Assembly: GCA_003220985.1 (NCBI GenBank)
Contig: QHTY01000173.1
Coordinates: forward strand, 6,026-25,278
Source of the DNA: Gemmatimonadota bacterium
GTDB taxonomy: Bacteria; Gemmatimonadota; Gemmatimonadetes; Gemmatimonadales; GWC2-71-9
Direction of reading: 5' to 3'
DNA length: 19,253 nucleotides
A program made the position numbers and the translations under genes. The notes below the pieces were generated by a model. It was not told the origin of the DNA. It searched no databases and was given only the letters and a program-made list of their open reading frames with translations. Below, piece by piece: positions 7,549 through 16,087 of the stretch. Every line of letters begins with the position of its first letter. The stretch's first letter is position 1.

Positions 7549-8603
7549 ATGGAAAAGAAAATCATTCGTGCTTTCGCGGCATTTGGCATGGGGCTCGTGT
7601 TCGCGGCGACGCTGTGCGGCACGACCCTGGCGCAGGAGGCGCAAGTCTCCGGCACCGTCACCTCATCTACCGGCGAGCGGCTCCCCGGCGTCACGGTGCA
7701 GGTGCGTGGGTCGACGACCACCACCACCACCGATGCGCAGGGGCGCTATAGCATCGCGGCGCCCAGCGACGGCGTGCTGCTGTTTGCGCTGATCGGCTAC
7801 AAGGGGGCGGCGCGGACGATCGGGGGCCGGAACAACATCGACGTCGTGATCGAATCGGCCATCGCGGTACTGGACCCGGTCATCGTGACGGGCTATACCG
7901 CCCAGCGGCGCGCCGACATTACCGGCGCCGTGGGCAGCGTAAACGTCGAGGCCGCGGAGCAGCAGACGTCGACCAGCGTGCTCCAGCGCCTCGATGGCCG
8001 CGTCCCCGGTGTCACCGTCGAGAACAGCGGCTCGCCCGGTTCGCGCACTACCGTGCGCATCCGGGGCGTGAGCTCGTTCCAGAACAACGATCCGCTGTAC
8101 ATCGTGGACGGCACCCCGGTGCAGGACACGTACCTGAACTGGCTGAATCCAAACGAAATCGGGTCCATCCAGGTCCTGAAGGACGCCTCGGCGGCGAAGG
8201 GCCGGCCCGGACAGCGATCGGTCACGTTGGACGTCAGAACCGGCATCGCCACGCCCTACCGCGGCATGGATGACATTCTCGAGCTGAACTCGCTCAACTA
8301 CTTCCAGGTCGTGAAGGCGGCATATCGGAACGCCGGACTGGGCGTTCCCAGGAACATCTACGGCAACGACTCCCTCGGGAACAATCCGAGCGTTCCGCCC
8401 TACATCTGGCCCAACGACTGCGGACCGGCCGGCGCGAACGCGGTGTGCACGAACGTGAACGAGGGCACCTATAAGTACCCGGATAACCTCATCATGCCGG
8501 GCAGCGCCGGGACGAACTGGTGGAAGTCGGTCTTCGGCTCCGGCCAGTTCCGCGACGCGAACCTGGCGCTCTCGGGCGGCAGCGACGACAACGCCTACCA
8601 CGT
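7549..8603 (+). pseudogene. SusC/RagA-family TonB-dependent receptor, N-terminal part (frameshifted)
   Basis: N-terminal 351 residues of an outer-membrane oligosaccharide importer of the SusC type, powered by TonB and paired with SusD. A signal peptide runs to about residue 28 (cleavage after TTLA). A carboxypeptidase-regulatory-like domain follows (QVSGTVTSSTGERLPGVTVQ to about residue 105), then VIVTGYTAQRRADITGAV and the plug domain (VLQRLDGRVPGVTVENSG, TTVRIRGVSSFQNNDPLYIV, IQVLKDASAA). Right after DASAA (residue 216, base 8196) the sequence jumps to KGRPGQRSVTLDVRTG. SusC plugs normally have about 17 residues here of the form SIYGxRASNGVxxIET. The frame is lost at about 8602-8605: after SGGSDDNAYHV this frame drifts to a stop at 8857-8859, while the correct continuation NFLDQEGTAAFNRL is one frame over. 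One base missing from an A run would explain it. Confidence 0.85.
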
Positions 8604-10763
8604 AACTTCCTGGATCAGGAAGGCACCGCGGCATTCAACCGCCTGCAGCGCGGCGGCGTGCGCGTCAACACCACGTTCAACGTGGGGCGAACGCAGATCG
8701 GCGAGAACGTGTCGGTGTCGCGCGAGCAGCACTACGGCGGACTGGACGACGATGCCATCGGCGAAAACAACATCATCGGCAAGAACATCATGCAGCAGCC
8801 GGTGGTCCCGGTCCACGACGTCGCCGGCTACTTCGCTTCCGGCAAGGCGGTGGGGCTGAGCAACCTGACCAACCCGCTCAAGATCGCCGACGCCGGCAAG
8901 AACGACCGGGCCACCAATGACAGGATCTTCGGGAACGTCTTCGCGGGGTATGATGCGACCCGTGCCCTGTCGCTGAAGACCCGGTTCGGCTTCAACCTGG
9001 GCCAAGGGTCCTTCCACGGATACAACCCGACCACGCCGGAGAACTCGGAAGTCACGGACGTGAACGGGATCAATGAGAACTACAACCTGTTCACCGAGTG
9101 GACGTGGAGCAACACGCTGAACTGGACGCGGACGGTGAGCCAGCACAACCTGGCGGTGCTGCTTGGCCAGGAGGCGAGCAGGAACACCAACCGCTTCGAG
9201 GCCGGCAGCTGCGCGAAGCTGCTCAACACGGCCGTCGATTCGCGCTACATCCAGGATGCGCTCTGCGATCCGACCACCAAGAACGTCACGAGCAGCGGCG
9301 GGCGGTCCGCCCTGCTGTCGGTCTTCGGCAAGGCCGACTACAACTACGGCGAACGCTACTATCTGAGCTTCACGGTGCGGCGCGACGGGTCGTCGCGCTT
9401 CGCGACCGAAAACCGCTGGGGCACGTTCCCGGCGGTCGGCGCAGGCTGGCGGCTCTCCCGGGAATCTTTTTTCCCGAAAGGCACCTTCTCGAACGCGATG
9501 CTGCGGTTCGGATATGGCGTGACGGGGAACCAGCAGATTCCGTCGGGACGGATCGTCAGCCAGTTCGGCGGCGACCGCGGCGACACGTTCTACGACATCG
9601 GCGGCACGAGCACGACCATCCGGCCGGGCTTCAAGCAGACCGCCATCGGGAACACGCACCTCAAGTGGGAAGAGCAGCGCTCGGCCAACGTCGGGCTGGA
9701 CCTCGAGTTCCTGGAAGGGCGCGGGACGTTCAGCGCCGACTTCTATCGCCGCAACACGAACAACCTGTTGTTCGACCCGCGGACGCCTGCGACCGCCAGC
9801 TCCGCGTCGCCGCCGATCATCAACATCGGGAAGATGCGCAACACCGGCATCGACTTCTCGGTCGGCTATCACAACACGATCGGGACGGGGACGCTGTGGA
9901 GCGTCACGTTCAACGGCAGCCACTACCGCAACAAGATCCTCCAGATCGACGACCTGGGGACGCAATCGTTCACCGGGCCGGTCACGCTCCGTGAGCAGAA
10001 CCCGGTGATCAACATGATCGGCAGTCCGATCGGCGCGTTTTACGGTCTGCTCGCCGACGGGTACTACCGTGACTCCTTGGACGCGGCGCCGTTCTGGGCC
10101 GACGGGGCGCGCCCCGGCCGGATCAAGTTCAGGGATCTCAACGGGGACGGCACGATCAGCGGTGAAGACCGCACGATCATCGGCAGCCCGCATCCCGACT
10201 TCACCGGCGGGCTCGATCTCGCCGTGCGTCGCGGCGCGTGGGAGGTCAGTGCCACGGTGTTCGCCACCCACGGCAACAAGATCTTCAACGCGCAGAAGTA
10301 CTGGTACGTGTTCCGTTACTTCGATACCAACGTGCGGTCGGACCTCGTCGCCAATTCGGTCGTGCTGAGTGGGCCGTGCGCGCCTGGCGCAGGCAACAGC
10401 TACCCCTGCCCGGGCGTGGTGACGAATCCGGACGCCAAGTACCCGCGCATTGATGTGAGCGACGTGTTCAGCCGCCAGTTCTCGAGCTACTGGGTCGAGG
10501 ACGGCTCGTACGTGCGGCTCCGGACGTTGCAGGTCAGCTACAACCTGCCGCCGGCGATTGTCCGCTGGATTCCGGCCGCGCGCGTGTATCTGCAGGCCGA
10601 GAATCTGTTCACGATCACGGGGTACTCGGGGCTCGATCCCGCGCTGCCGACCTGGAGCACGTTCGGCGCGGCTGGGGACACCCGCGATCAGTTCCGCGGG
10701 GTGGACGAGGGCTCATACCCCACGAATCGCACGATCACGATCGGGATCACGACCACATTCTAG
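8604..10763 (+). pseudogene. SusC/RagA-family TonB-dependent receptor, beta-barrel part (frameshifted)
   Basis: Continuation of the receptor in the second frame, from NFLDQEGTAAFNRLQRGGVR to the terminal TITIGITTTF and the TAG at 10761-10763. It is the 22-strand beta-barrel: alternating aromatic and polar residues, GYDATRALSLKTRFGFNLG, YYLSFTVRRDGSSRF, GTFPAVGAGWRLS, MLRFGYGVTGNQQIPSG, KFRDLNGDGTISGEDRTIIG (a typical calcium-like DxNxDG loop of SusC barrels), SYWVEDGSYVRLRTLQVSYN and VYLQAENLFTITGYSG. It ends on phenylalanine, as expected for recognition by the Bam machinery. With one base restored, the whole receptor would be about 1071 residues, normal for the family. Nothing else in this part looks damaged, which suggests a recent lesion or a sequencing error. 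susD follows after 46 bases. Confidence 0.87.
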
Positions 10764-10777
10764 CGACCACGTGCTAG
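10760..10777 (+). repeat. Small inverted repeat between susC and susD
   Basis: CTAGC and GCTAG flank an 8-base loop and overlap the susC stop codon. A 5-base stem without a T-run is not a terminator. It might slightly reduce expression between the two genes or mean nothing. Confidence 0.2.
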
Positions 10778-10809
10778 CGACTCGTCTTTATTCAGGGGAC
10801 GGACCGACG

Positions 10810-12708
10810 ATGACTATGAGAAAATGGAATCGACTGCTGTACGGGATCGCCGGAGCGCTGGTGGCCGCCGGGGTCGCGTACGCCTGCAACAACTTTCTGG
10901 ATCAGCCCCCACAGGGGACTGTCGAGCAAGTGTCGCTGGAGACCAAAGCCGGCGTCGAGGGCTCGCTGATCGCCGCGTATCGCTCGCTCGATTGCAGCAG
11001 CAGCTCCGCCGGTTCGTGGGGGTGCGCCGCGAGCAACTGGGTTTGGGGCAGCATCCCCAGCGGCGACGCCCACAAGGGCTCGAACGCCGGCGACCAACAG
11101 CCCATCAACGATATCGAGATCTACGCGTGGAACGTGGGCGAGGCCGAGGGCTACCTGAATCAGAAATGGTCCCAGGTCTACGAGGGCGTGTACCGCGCGA
11201 ATGCGACGATCCGTCTGCTGAATCTCGTCGTTGCCGCTAAACCCTTGGAGATCGCCGTCGCCGACCAGAACGGAATTCGGGGTGAGGCGCTGTTCTTGCG
11301 GGCGCACTACCACTTCGAAGCCTACCGGATGTGGGCACACATTCCTTACTACACGGAAGCGGACTCAACGCCGGTCACGGACGGCGGCTACCGCAAGGCG
11401 AACGATCTGCCGCTCACTCAGATCATCAATAACATCATTGCCGACCTCAATCAGGCCATCACCCTGCTCCCGGCGACGCCACGCGGCGGCGACAAGGGAC
11501 GCGCGACGAAATGGACCGCGATGGCCTACAAGGGACGCGTGCAGGCCTACGGCGCCGCGCTGACCGCGGCGCTGTGGGACTCGGCCCTCGTGACGTTCCG
11601 CGCCGTGCGCCAGGCAAACGTCTACGCCCTGCAATCGACGTTCGATAGCGTCTGGACCGGCTTCCAGGCTGCAAAGAACGGGAAAGAGACGATCCTGGCG
11701 TTCCAGGCCTCGGTGCGCGACGGCGAACCCAGCGGCTGGAACTCGAACTGGGGCGAGCGGCTGAACTTCCCGCACTCGGGCAGCCACTTCGGATGCTGCG
11801 GATTCCACCAACCCTCGCAAAACCTGGTGAATTTCTTCGCCGTGGACGCGGTCGGCCTGCCGCTGGCGCTGTCGAACGCCAACTGGAACACGACGGCGGC
11901 GCTCAGCGACACGAATTTCTCGGGTGGCCAGTTGGCGGCGGTGGATCCGCGGCTCGACTGGACGGTCGGCCGGGACAAAGTCCCGTACAAGGATTGGACG
12001 CTCCACAGCCGGTCGTGGATCCGTGATGCCACCTACAGCGGCCCGTACAGCCCGAAGAAGAACGTCCACGAGAAGGCAGCCAACGCCGAGAATAACGTCG
12101 GGTGGCAGGCGACGCAGACGAACGATGTGAACATTCACCTCTACCGCTTCGCCGACTTGTTGCTCATGAATGCCGAGGCGCATATCCATGCGTCGACCGG
12201 CGTGCTGGACAGTGCGCGCGTGCTCGTCAACCTGATCCGCGCGCGCGCCGGAAAGACGGCGCAGGGATGCGGGGCACCCGCCGATTCGTTGGTCAAAGCG
12301 GTTTGGCCCACATGCGTCACGAACGCCGCCATCCAGCCCATGGCCCTGCCGATGGTGGCCGTCACCCCGACGCTGGATACGCTGGCGACGCCCTGGGCAG
12401 TCTACAAGATCGGTCTGTACACGACGCCGTTCACCACGATCGCCCAGGCGGAGCAGGCCGTGGAGTACGAGCGCCGGCTCGAGCTGGCGATGGAGGGCCA
12501 GCGGTTCTTCGACCTGCGGAGATGGGGTGGCATTGACACGGTGGTGAACAACTACATCAGCGTGGAACGGTCGCGGATCCCGTACCTGTCCCAGGCAGCG
12601 AACATATTCGTGCTGCCGAAATACGCGCTCTATCCGATCCCGCAGGATCAGATTGACCTGAGCCGCGTGGGCGGGCAGGACCGGTTGAAGCAGAATACGG
12701 GCTGGTAA
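10810..12708 (+). CDS. SusD/RagB-family outer-membrane glycan-binding lipoprotein
   Basis: A 632-residue SusD-like protein, the extracellular lid that works with SusC to capture oligosaccharides. The ATG at 10810 has AGGGGA ten bases upstream and gives a lipoprotein signal: MTMRKWNRLLYGIAGALVAA, then VAYAC, with C26 the likely lipidated cysteine (lipobox slightly unusual, Tyr at -2). After it comes NNFLDQPPQGTVEQ. TPR-like helices follow, with QVYEGVYRANATIRLLN, GEALFLRAHYHFEAYRMWAH and IPYYTEADSTPV. The C-terminal SusD region shows NIHLYRFADLLLMNAEAHIH, ARVLVNLIRARAG, VEYERRLELAMEGQRFFDLR and YALYPIPQDQIDLS. It is intact, unlike its SusC partner. It ends 7 bases before the convergent minus-strand gene. 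Substrate cannot be read from SusD sequence; context suggests an amino-sugar glycan. Confidence 0.92.
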   Translation: MTMRKWNRLLYGIAGALVAAGVAYACNNFLDQPPQGTVEQVSLETKAGVEGSLIAAYRSLDCSSSSAGSWGCAASNWVWGSIPSGDAHKGSNAGDQQPINDIEIYAWNVGEAEGYLNQKWSQVYEGVYRANATIRLLNLVVAAKPLEIAVADQNGIRGEALFLRAHYHFEAYRMWAHIPYYTEADSTPVTDGGYRKANDLPLTQIINNIIADLNQAITLLPATPRGGDKGRATKWTAMAYKGRVQAYGAALTAALWDSALVTFRAVRQANVYALQSTFDSVWTGFQAAKNGKETILAFQASVRDGEPSGWNSNWGERLNFPHSGSHFGCCGFHQPSQNLVNFFAVDAVGLPLALSNANWNTTAALSDTNFSGGQLAAVDPRLDWTVGRDKVPYKDWTLHSRSWIRDATYSGPYSPKKNVHEKAANAENNVGWQATQTNDVNIHLYRFADLLLMNAEAHIHASTGVLDSARVLVNLIRARAGKTAQGCGAPADSLVKAVWPTCVTNAAIQPMALPMVAVTPTLDTLATPWAVYKIGLYTTPFTTIAQAEQAVEYERRLELAMEGQRFFDLRRWGGIDTVVNNYISVERSRIPYLSQAANIFVLPKYALYPIPQDQIDLSRVGGQDRLKQNTGW

Positions 12709-12715
12709 GTAGTCG

Positions 12716-15700
12716 CTACCGTCGTCGAATCGTAAACGCCTGCAGGGAGTCAGCCGTGTTCGCCACGAGCACGGTGCTCCCTGTAGGCGTTTTCACGAGC
12801 GCGAGTCCCGCCACGTCGCGTGGCGCGAGAAAGCCGCTCTCGAGCGACGCAACCGGCGTAAAATGACCTCGTCCGTCGCCTCTCAGCCACACACCGTTGC
12901 CGGCATCCGCCGGTGTCGTGTTGGCCTCGGTGCTGTAGAGGTTCCCTGCCACGATCGCATCGAGATTGCCATCGCCATCGACATCCTGCACGACGATGCC
13001 GCGAATCGGTGAGATCTGCGCCAGGTTGGGCAGCGGCGCCGCCCTGAACGTGCCGTTGCCGTTGTTCTGCAAATACAGACTGGCAAACGTGTCCGTCTGA
13101 TAGTGCAGCGCCCGCTGCAACTCGGCGGTGCCGAAGAGCTCCTGGACCGATGCTGCGGCGAACCCTGCGTAGCTCGGGAATTTCAGGGCCGCGGGATAAA
13201 TCGTCGGCCCCAGCTTGGCTCGGCCGAGGATCGGCACTTCCTTCCCGGCCGAATCCTGCGTCAGCACGATGTCCGTGTTCCGATCGCCGCTGAAGTCTCC
13301 CGCGTAGATACCGAAACGGCTCTCGGGCGACGTCTTGAAGAAGAAGTTCAGGCCCTGGTTGCCGGCAAGCAGATCGGGATGGCCGTCGTGATTGAAATCC
13401 CCAGCCGCGAGACTCCACCACCAGCCACGCGTCGCACCGATGCCGATTGATGCGGTCACATTCCGCAGCTGTGTGCCGTCATTCCGGAAGAATTGGAGCG
13501 GCATCCACTCGCCGGCCGTGACGAGATCGAGCCGCCCGTCGCCGTCGAAATCGATCCACACCGCGGCGGTGACCATGCCGAACGGCCGACTCAGCTCGGG
13601 CGCCACCGGCGCGGTGACATCCGTGAAATGCCCACCATCGTTTCTGAGGACGTAGCTCCGTGCCGCATACGGATAGTCCCTCGGCGCCAATCGGCCGCCC
13701 ACGAACAGATCTGGCCGGCCATCGCCGTTGAAATCGCCGGCCACGACACTCGCCGTGCAGGTCAGCATCGCCGGCAGGGCCGAGCTGTCGCGCACGAATC
13801 GTCCGCCGCCCTGATTGATGTAGAGACGGTCCTGTAACAGCCGCGACACCGGCGCGCGCGTGTAGCCGCAGCTCGCCACGTAGAGATCCGGTCGCCCGTC
13901 GCCGTTGGCATCGAAGAACAGCGCGCCCCAGTCGTCGTAGTCGTTATCGGCGAGCCAGGGCTGGTTGTGGGTCGATTCGACGAAGCTCCCGCTCTTGCTC
14001 TGGAGGAACAATCGACCCGGAACGCCCGCACCGCCGCCAATGAAGACATCGTCGAGACCGTCGCCGTTCACATCCGCCACCGCGAGGGGAGGCCCCTGCC
14101 GCGACAGCTCGTACGGCAACAGCGCCTGTACGTCGTAGTCGAACGAGACGAGATCGGGCTGCTTGTACGCGATAAGATTGGCGGGTTGGAAGAGCAGGTG
14201 TCTGGTGTCTGGTGTCAGGTGCCTGGGGGCGCACTTGTCTGAGACCTGACACCTGACACCAGACACCTGCCTCACCGTCACCGTTTGATCAACACCGACG
14301 CCGGTCAGCGCCTGCGCGCGTCCATCGGGCCAGATGACTTCCAGCGTATCGACGCGCGTCGCGAGGCCCAATCCAAAATGCTCTCGGGCTTCCATCGTAG
14401 ACATGTAGCCGTGATACGGGGAGTGATAGAGGTACTGCCGTCTGCCATTAGCAGTCAGCATGAGCGTCGCGCCGAAGCCGCCCCGGTTTGGTGACTCGCC
14501 CTCGAGCGCGACCTCCAGGTAATGGGTGGTGCTGTCCCGCGGCTCGACGTTCTGATAGACCGACGCCGTCGCGTCGATGTTGTTGACGACGAGGTCGAGC
14601 CGGCCGTCGTTATCGAGGTCGGCATACGCCGCGCCGTACGAGAAGCCTGGCTGCCTCAGGCCCCAGGCCTTGGTTTGATCCCTGAAGGTGAGGTCGCCGT
14701 TGTTGCGGAAGATGTAGTTCGCGACACGATAGCTCCGCAGCGTCCGCAGCTGCTCGAGCGCCGCCCGGTGATCGTCCGCCCGCCGCGCCGCGAGCACCGC
14801 CGTCTGATAGTCGAGATCGTTCGGCGCCTTGGGATAGCCGTTGGTGGCGAACAGGTCCTTGTAGCCGTCGTTGTCGAAGTCGGCCAGCAGCGCGCTCCAG
14901 CTCCAATCGGTCGCTGCAACGCCGGCGAGCATCGCGATGTCGCTGAACACGATGTCGCCGGTTGGCGTGATTCCGTTGCTCAGCTGCAGCGCGTTGGCGT
15001 CGTAGTCATCGAGAAAGCCACGGCGCCGCAGCTCGATGCGGCCGCCGTAGGTGAGATAGCCGCTCATGCGCTTGCGCTGCTCCAAGCTCGCCGGCAGCAT
15101 GTCCATCTGCGCGATGTCGGGCCAGCCGTCGTTGTTGAAGTCGGCGACATCGACGCCCATGCCGGCGAAGCTCGTATGCTTGAGCGACGCCGCCCGTTTG
15201 TCGGTGAACGTGCCGTCGCCGTTGTTGATGTACAGCGCGTCATTGGGCGCCACGTCGTTCGAGACGTAGATGTCGGGCCGCCCGTCGCGATTCACATCGG
15301 CGACTACCACGCCGAGCCCGTATCCGATCTGCCGCAGGATGCCCGCCTGCTCTGAGACATCTGTGAATGTCCCGTCGCCGTTGTTGCGATAGAGCGTGTT
15401 CCAGCTCGCCGGGCTGGGCTCCTTCACGCCCAGGGGGTGCGTATCAGCCGCGCCGCGGGCGAAGTCCTTGGGGGAGTTGTTGAGCAGAAAAAGATCGAGA
15501 TCCCCGTCGCCGTCGTAATCGAGAAACACGGCATGCGTGGTGTAGCCGGTATCGGCGATCCCGTAGTTCGCCGCGGCCTCGGTGAACGTGCCGTTGCCGT
15601 TATTAAGGAAGAGCAGATTGGCGCGATCGACCCCTTTTGACTCGCCGCCGGGGCCCGAAACCGAGACATAGATGTCCAGCAACCCGTCGCTGTTGATGTC

Positions 15701-16060
15701 CACCATCGTCGCGCCCGTGCACCAGCGGTGGGTTTTGACTCCGGCGCGCTCCGTGATGTCCTCGAACTGCATGTTGCCCTTGTTGAGATACAGACGGCTC
15801 GAAACCATGTTGCCGCTGAAAAACAGGTCGGGGAGCCCGTCGTTGTTGATGTCTCCGACCCCCACACCCGCGCCGTTGTAGATGTACACGTCGGTCTGGA
15901 CGTTGAACGAGTCGCTGGTCGTGATGGTGTTCGCGAACGTGACGCCGGTGTGTCCTGCGGAAAGGAGCTTGAAGAGCGGCGCGGCTGGTCGGCCGCAGCC
16001 GGCGAGGATCCCCACGAGTGACACGAGCGCACCCAGCGAACGCCGCGCAGGTCGCAACAT
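12716..16060 (-). CDS. Large FG-GAP/VCBS-repeat lipoprotein with internal ASPIC/UnbV domain
   Basis: A 1114-residue protein from the ATG at 16060-16058, chosen because it opens with a lipoprotein signal (RRSLGALVSLVGILAGC, C22); the upstream extension in this frame is low-complexity and charged. It holds 14 FG-GAP blades with calcium-binding D-x-N/D-x-DG-x-x-D loops: seven before residue 510 (for example GVGVGDINNDGLPDLFFSGN and GAAYADLDNDGRLDLVV) and seven after residue 640 (for example LAVADVNGDGLDDVFIGGG and AAVWIDFDGDGRLDLVTAG). An ASPIC/UnbV domain lies between them at about 513-597 (HYLEVALEGE, YHGYMSTMEAREHFGLG, VDTLEVIWPDGRAQ). Two propellers joined by this module are expected, on the cell surface or in the periplasm. 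A hairpin repeat encodes residues 598-622, exactly at the domain boundary. Such proteins often accompany SusCD loci; their biochemical role is unknown. Confidence 0.9.
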   Translation of the reverse strand: MLRPARRSLGALVSLVGILAGCGRPAAPLFKLLSAGHTGVTFANTITTSDSFNVQTDVYIYNGAGVGVGDINNDGLPDLFFSGNMVSSRLYLNKGNMQFEDITERAGVKTHRWCTGATMVDINSDGLLDIYVSVSGPGGESKGVDRANLLFLNNGNGTFTEAAANYGIADTGYTTHAVFLDYDGDGDLDLFLLNNSPKDFARGAADTHPLGVKEPSPASWNTLYRNNGDGTFTDVSEQAGILRQIGYGLGVVVADVNRDGRPDIYVSNDVAPNDALYINNGDGTFTDKRAASLKHTSFAGMGVDVADFNNDGWPDIAQMDMLPASLEQRKRMSGYLTYGGRIELRRRGFLDDYDANALQLSNGITPTGDIVFSDIAMLAGVAATDWSWSALLADFDNDGYKDLFATNGYPKAPNDLDYQTAVLAARRADDHRAALEQLRTLRSYRVANYIFRNNGDLTFRDQTKAWGLRQPGFSYGAAYADLDNDGRLDLVVNNIDATASVYQNVEPRDSTTHYLEVALEGESPNRGGFGATLMLTANGRRQYLYHSPYHGYMSTMEAREHFGLGLATRVDTLEVIWPDGRAQALTGVGVDQTVTVRQVSGVRCQVSDKCAPRHLTPDTRHLLFQPANLIAYKQPDLVSFDYDVQALLPYELSRQGPPLAVADVNGDGLDDVFIGGGAGVPGRLFLQSKSGSFVESTHNQPWLADNDYDDWGALFFDANGDGRPDLYVASCGYTRAPVSRLLQDRLYINQGGGRFVRDSSALPAMLTCTASVVAGDFNGDGRPDLFVGGRLAPRDYPYAARSYVLRNDGGHFTDVTAPVAPELSRPFGMVTAAVWIDFDGDGRLDLVTAGEWMPLQFFRNDGTQLRNVTASIGIGATRGWWWSLAAGDFNHDGHPDLLAGNQGLNFFFKTSPESRFGIYAGDFSGDRNTDIVLTQDSAGKEVPILGRAKLGPTIYPAALKFPSYAGFAAASVQELFGTAELQRALHYQTDTFASLYLQNNGNGTFRAAPLPNLAQISPIRGIVVQDVDGDGNLDAIVAGNLYSTEANTTPADAGNGVWLRGDGRGHFTPVASLESGFLAPRDVAGLALVKTPTGSTVLVANTADSLQAFTIRRR
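14195..14269. repeat. 75-base intragenic hairpin built of 7-base repeats
   Basis: The arms are 14195-14220 and 14244-14269; 25 of 26 positions are complementary, around a 23-base centre. Each arm is a run of 7-base units of the form GGTGTCT/A (AGGTGTC, TGGTGTC, TGGTGTC on the left; ACCTGAC, ACCTGAC, ACCAGAC on the right). On the coding (minus) strand it is read in frame as QVSGVRCQVSDKC followed by APRHLTPDTRHLL, residues 598-622, between the ASPIC/UnbV domain and the second propeller. The peptide has no resemblance to either domain, so it looks like an insertion into the gene. Confidence 0.85.
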
Positions 16061-16087
16061 GGGCAGGGAAGCTATATCGTTCCGACG

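Noticed and set aside
8595..10271. 558-codon open frame on the minus strand opposite the SusC barrel
   Set aside because: Composition is Arg/Ala/Val-rich and motif-free, while the plus strand gives a convincing receptor barrel.
10558..10809. Upstream extension of the SusD reading frame over the end of susC
   Set aside because: The added 84 residues are Arg/Ser-rich shadow of susC, whereas the ATG at 10810 gives a ribosome site and lipoprotein signal.
12704..12720. Possible bidirectional terminator between susD and the FG-GAP gene
   Set aside because: Only GGTA/TACC can pair around a 9-base loop, with no T-run on either side.
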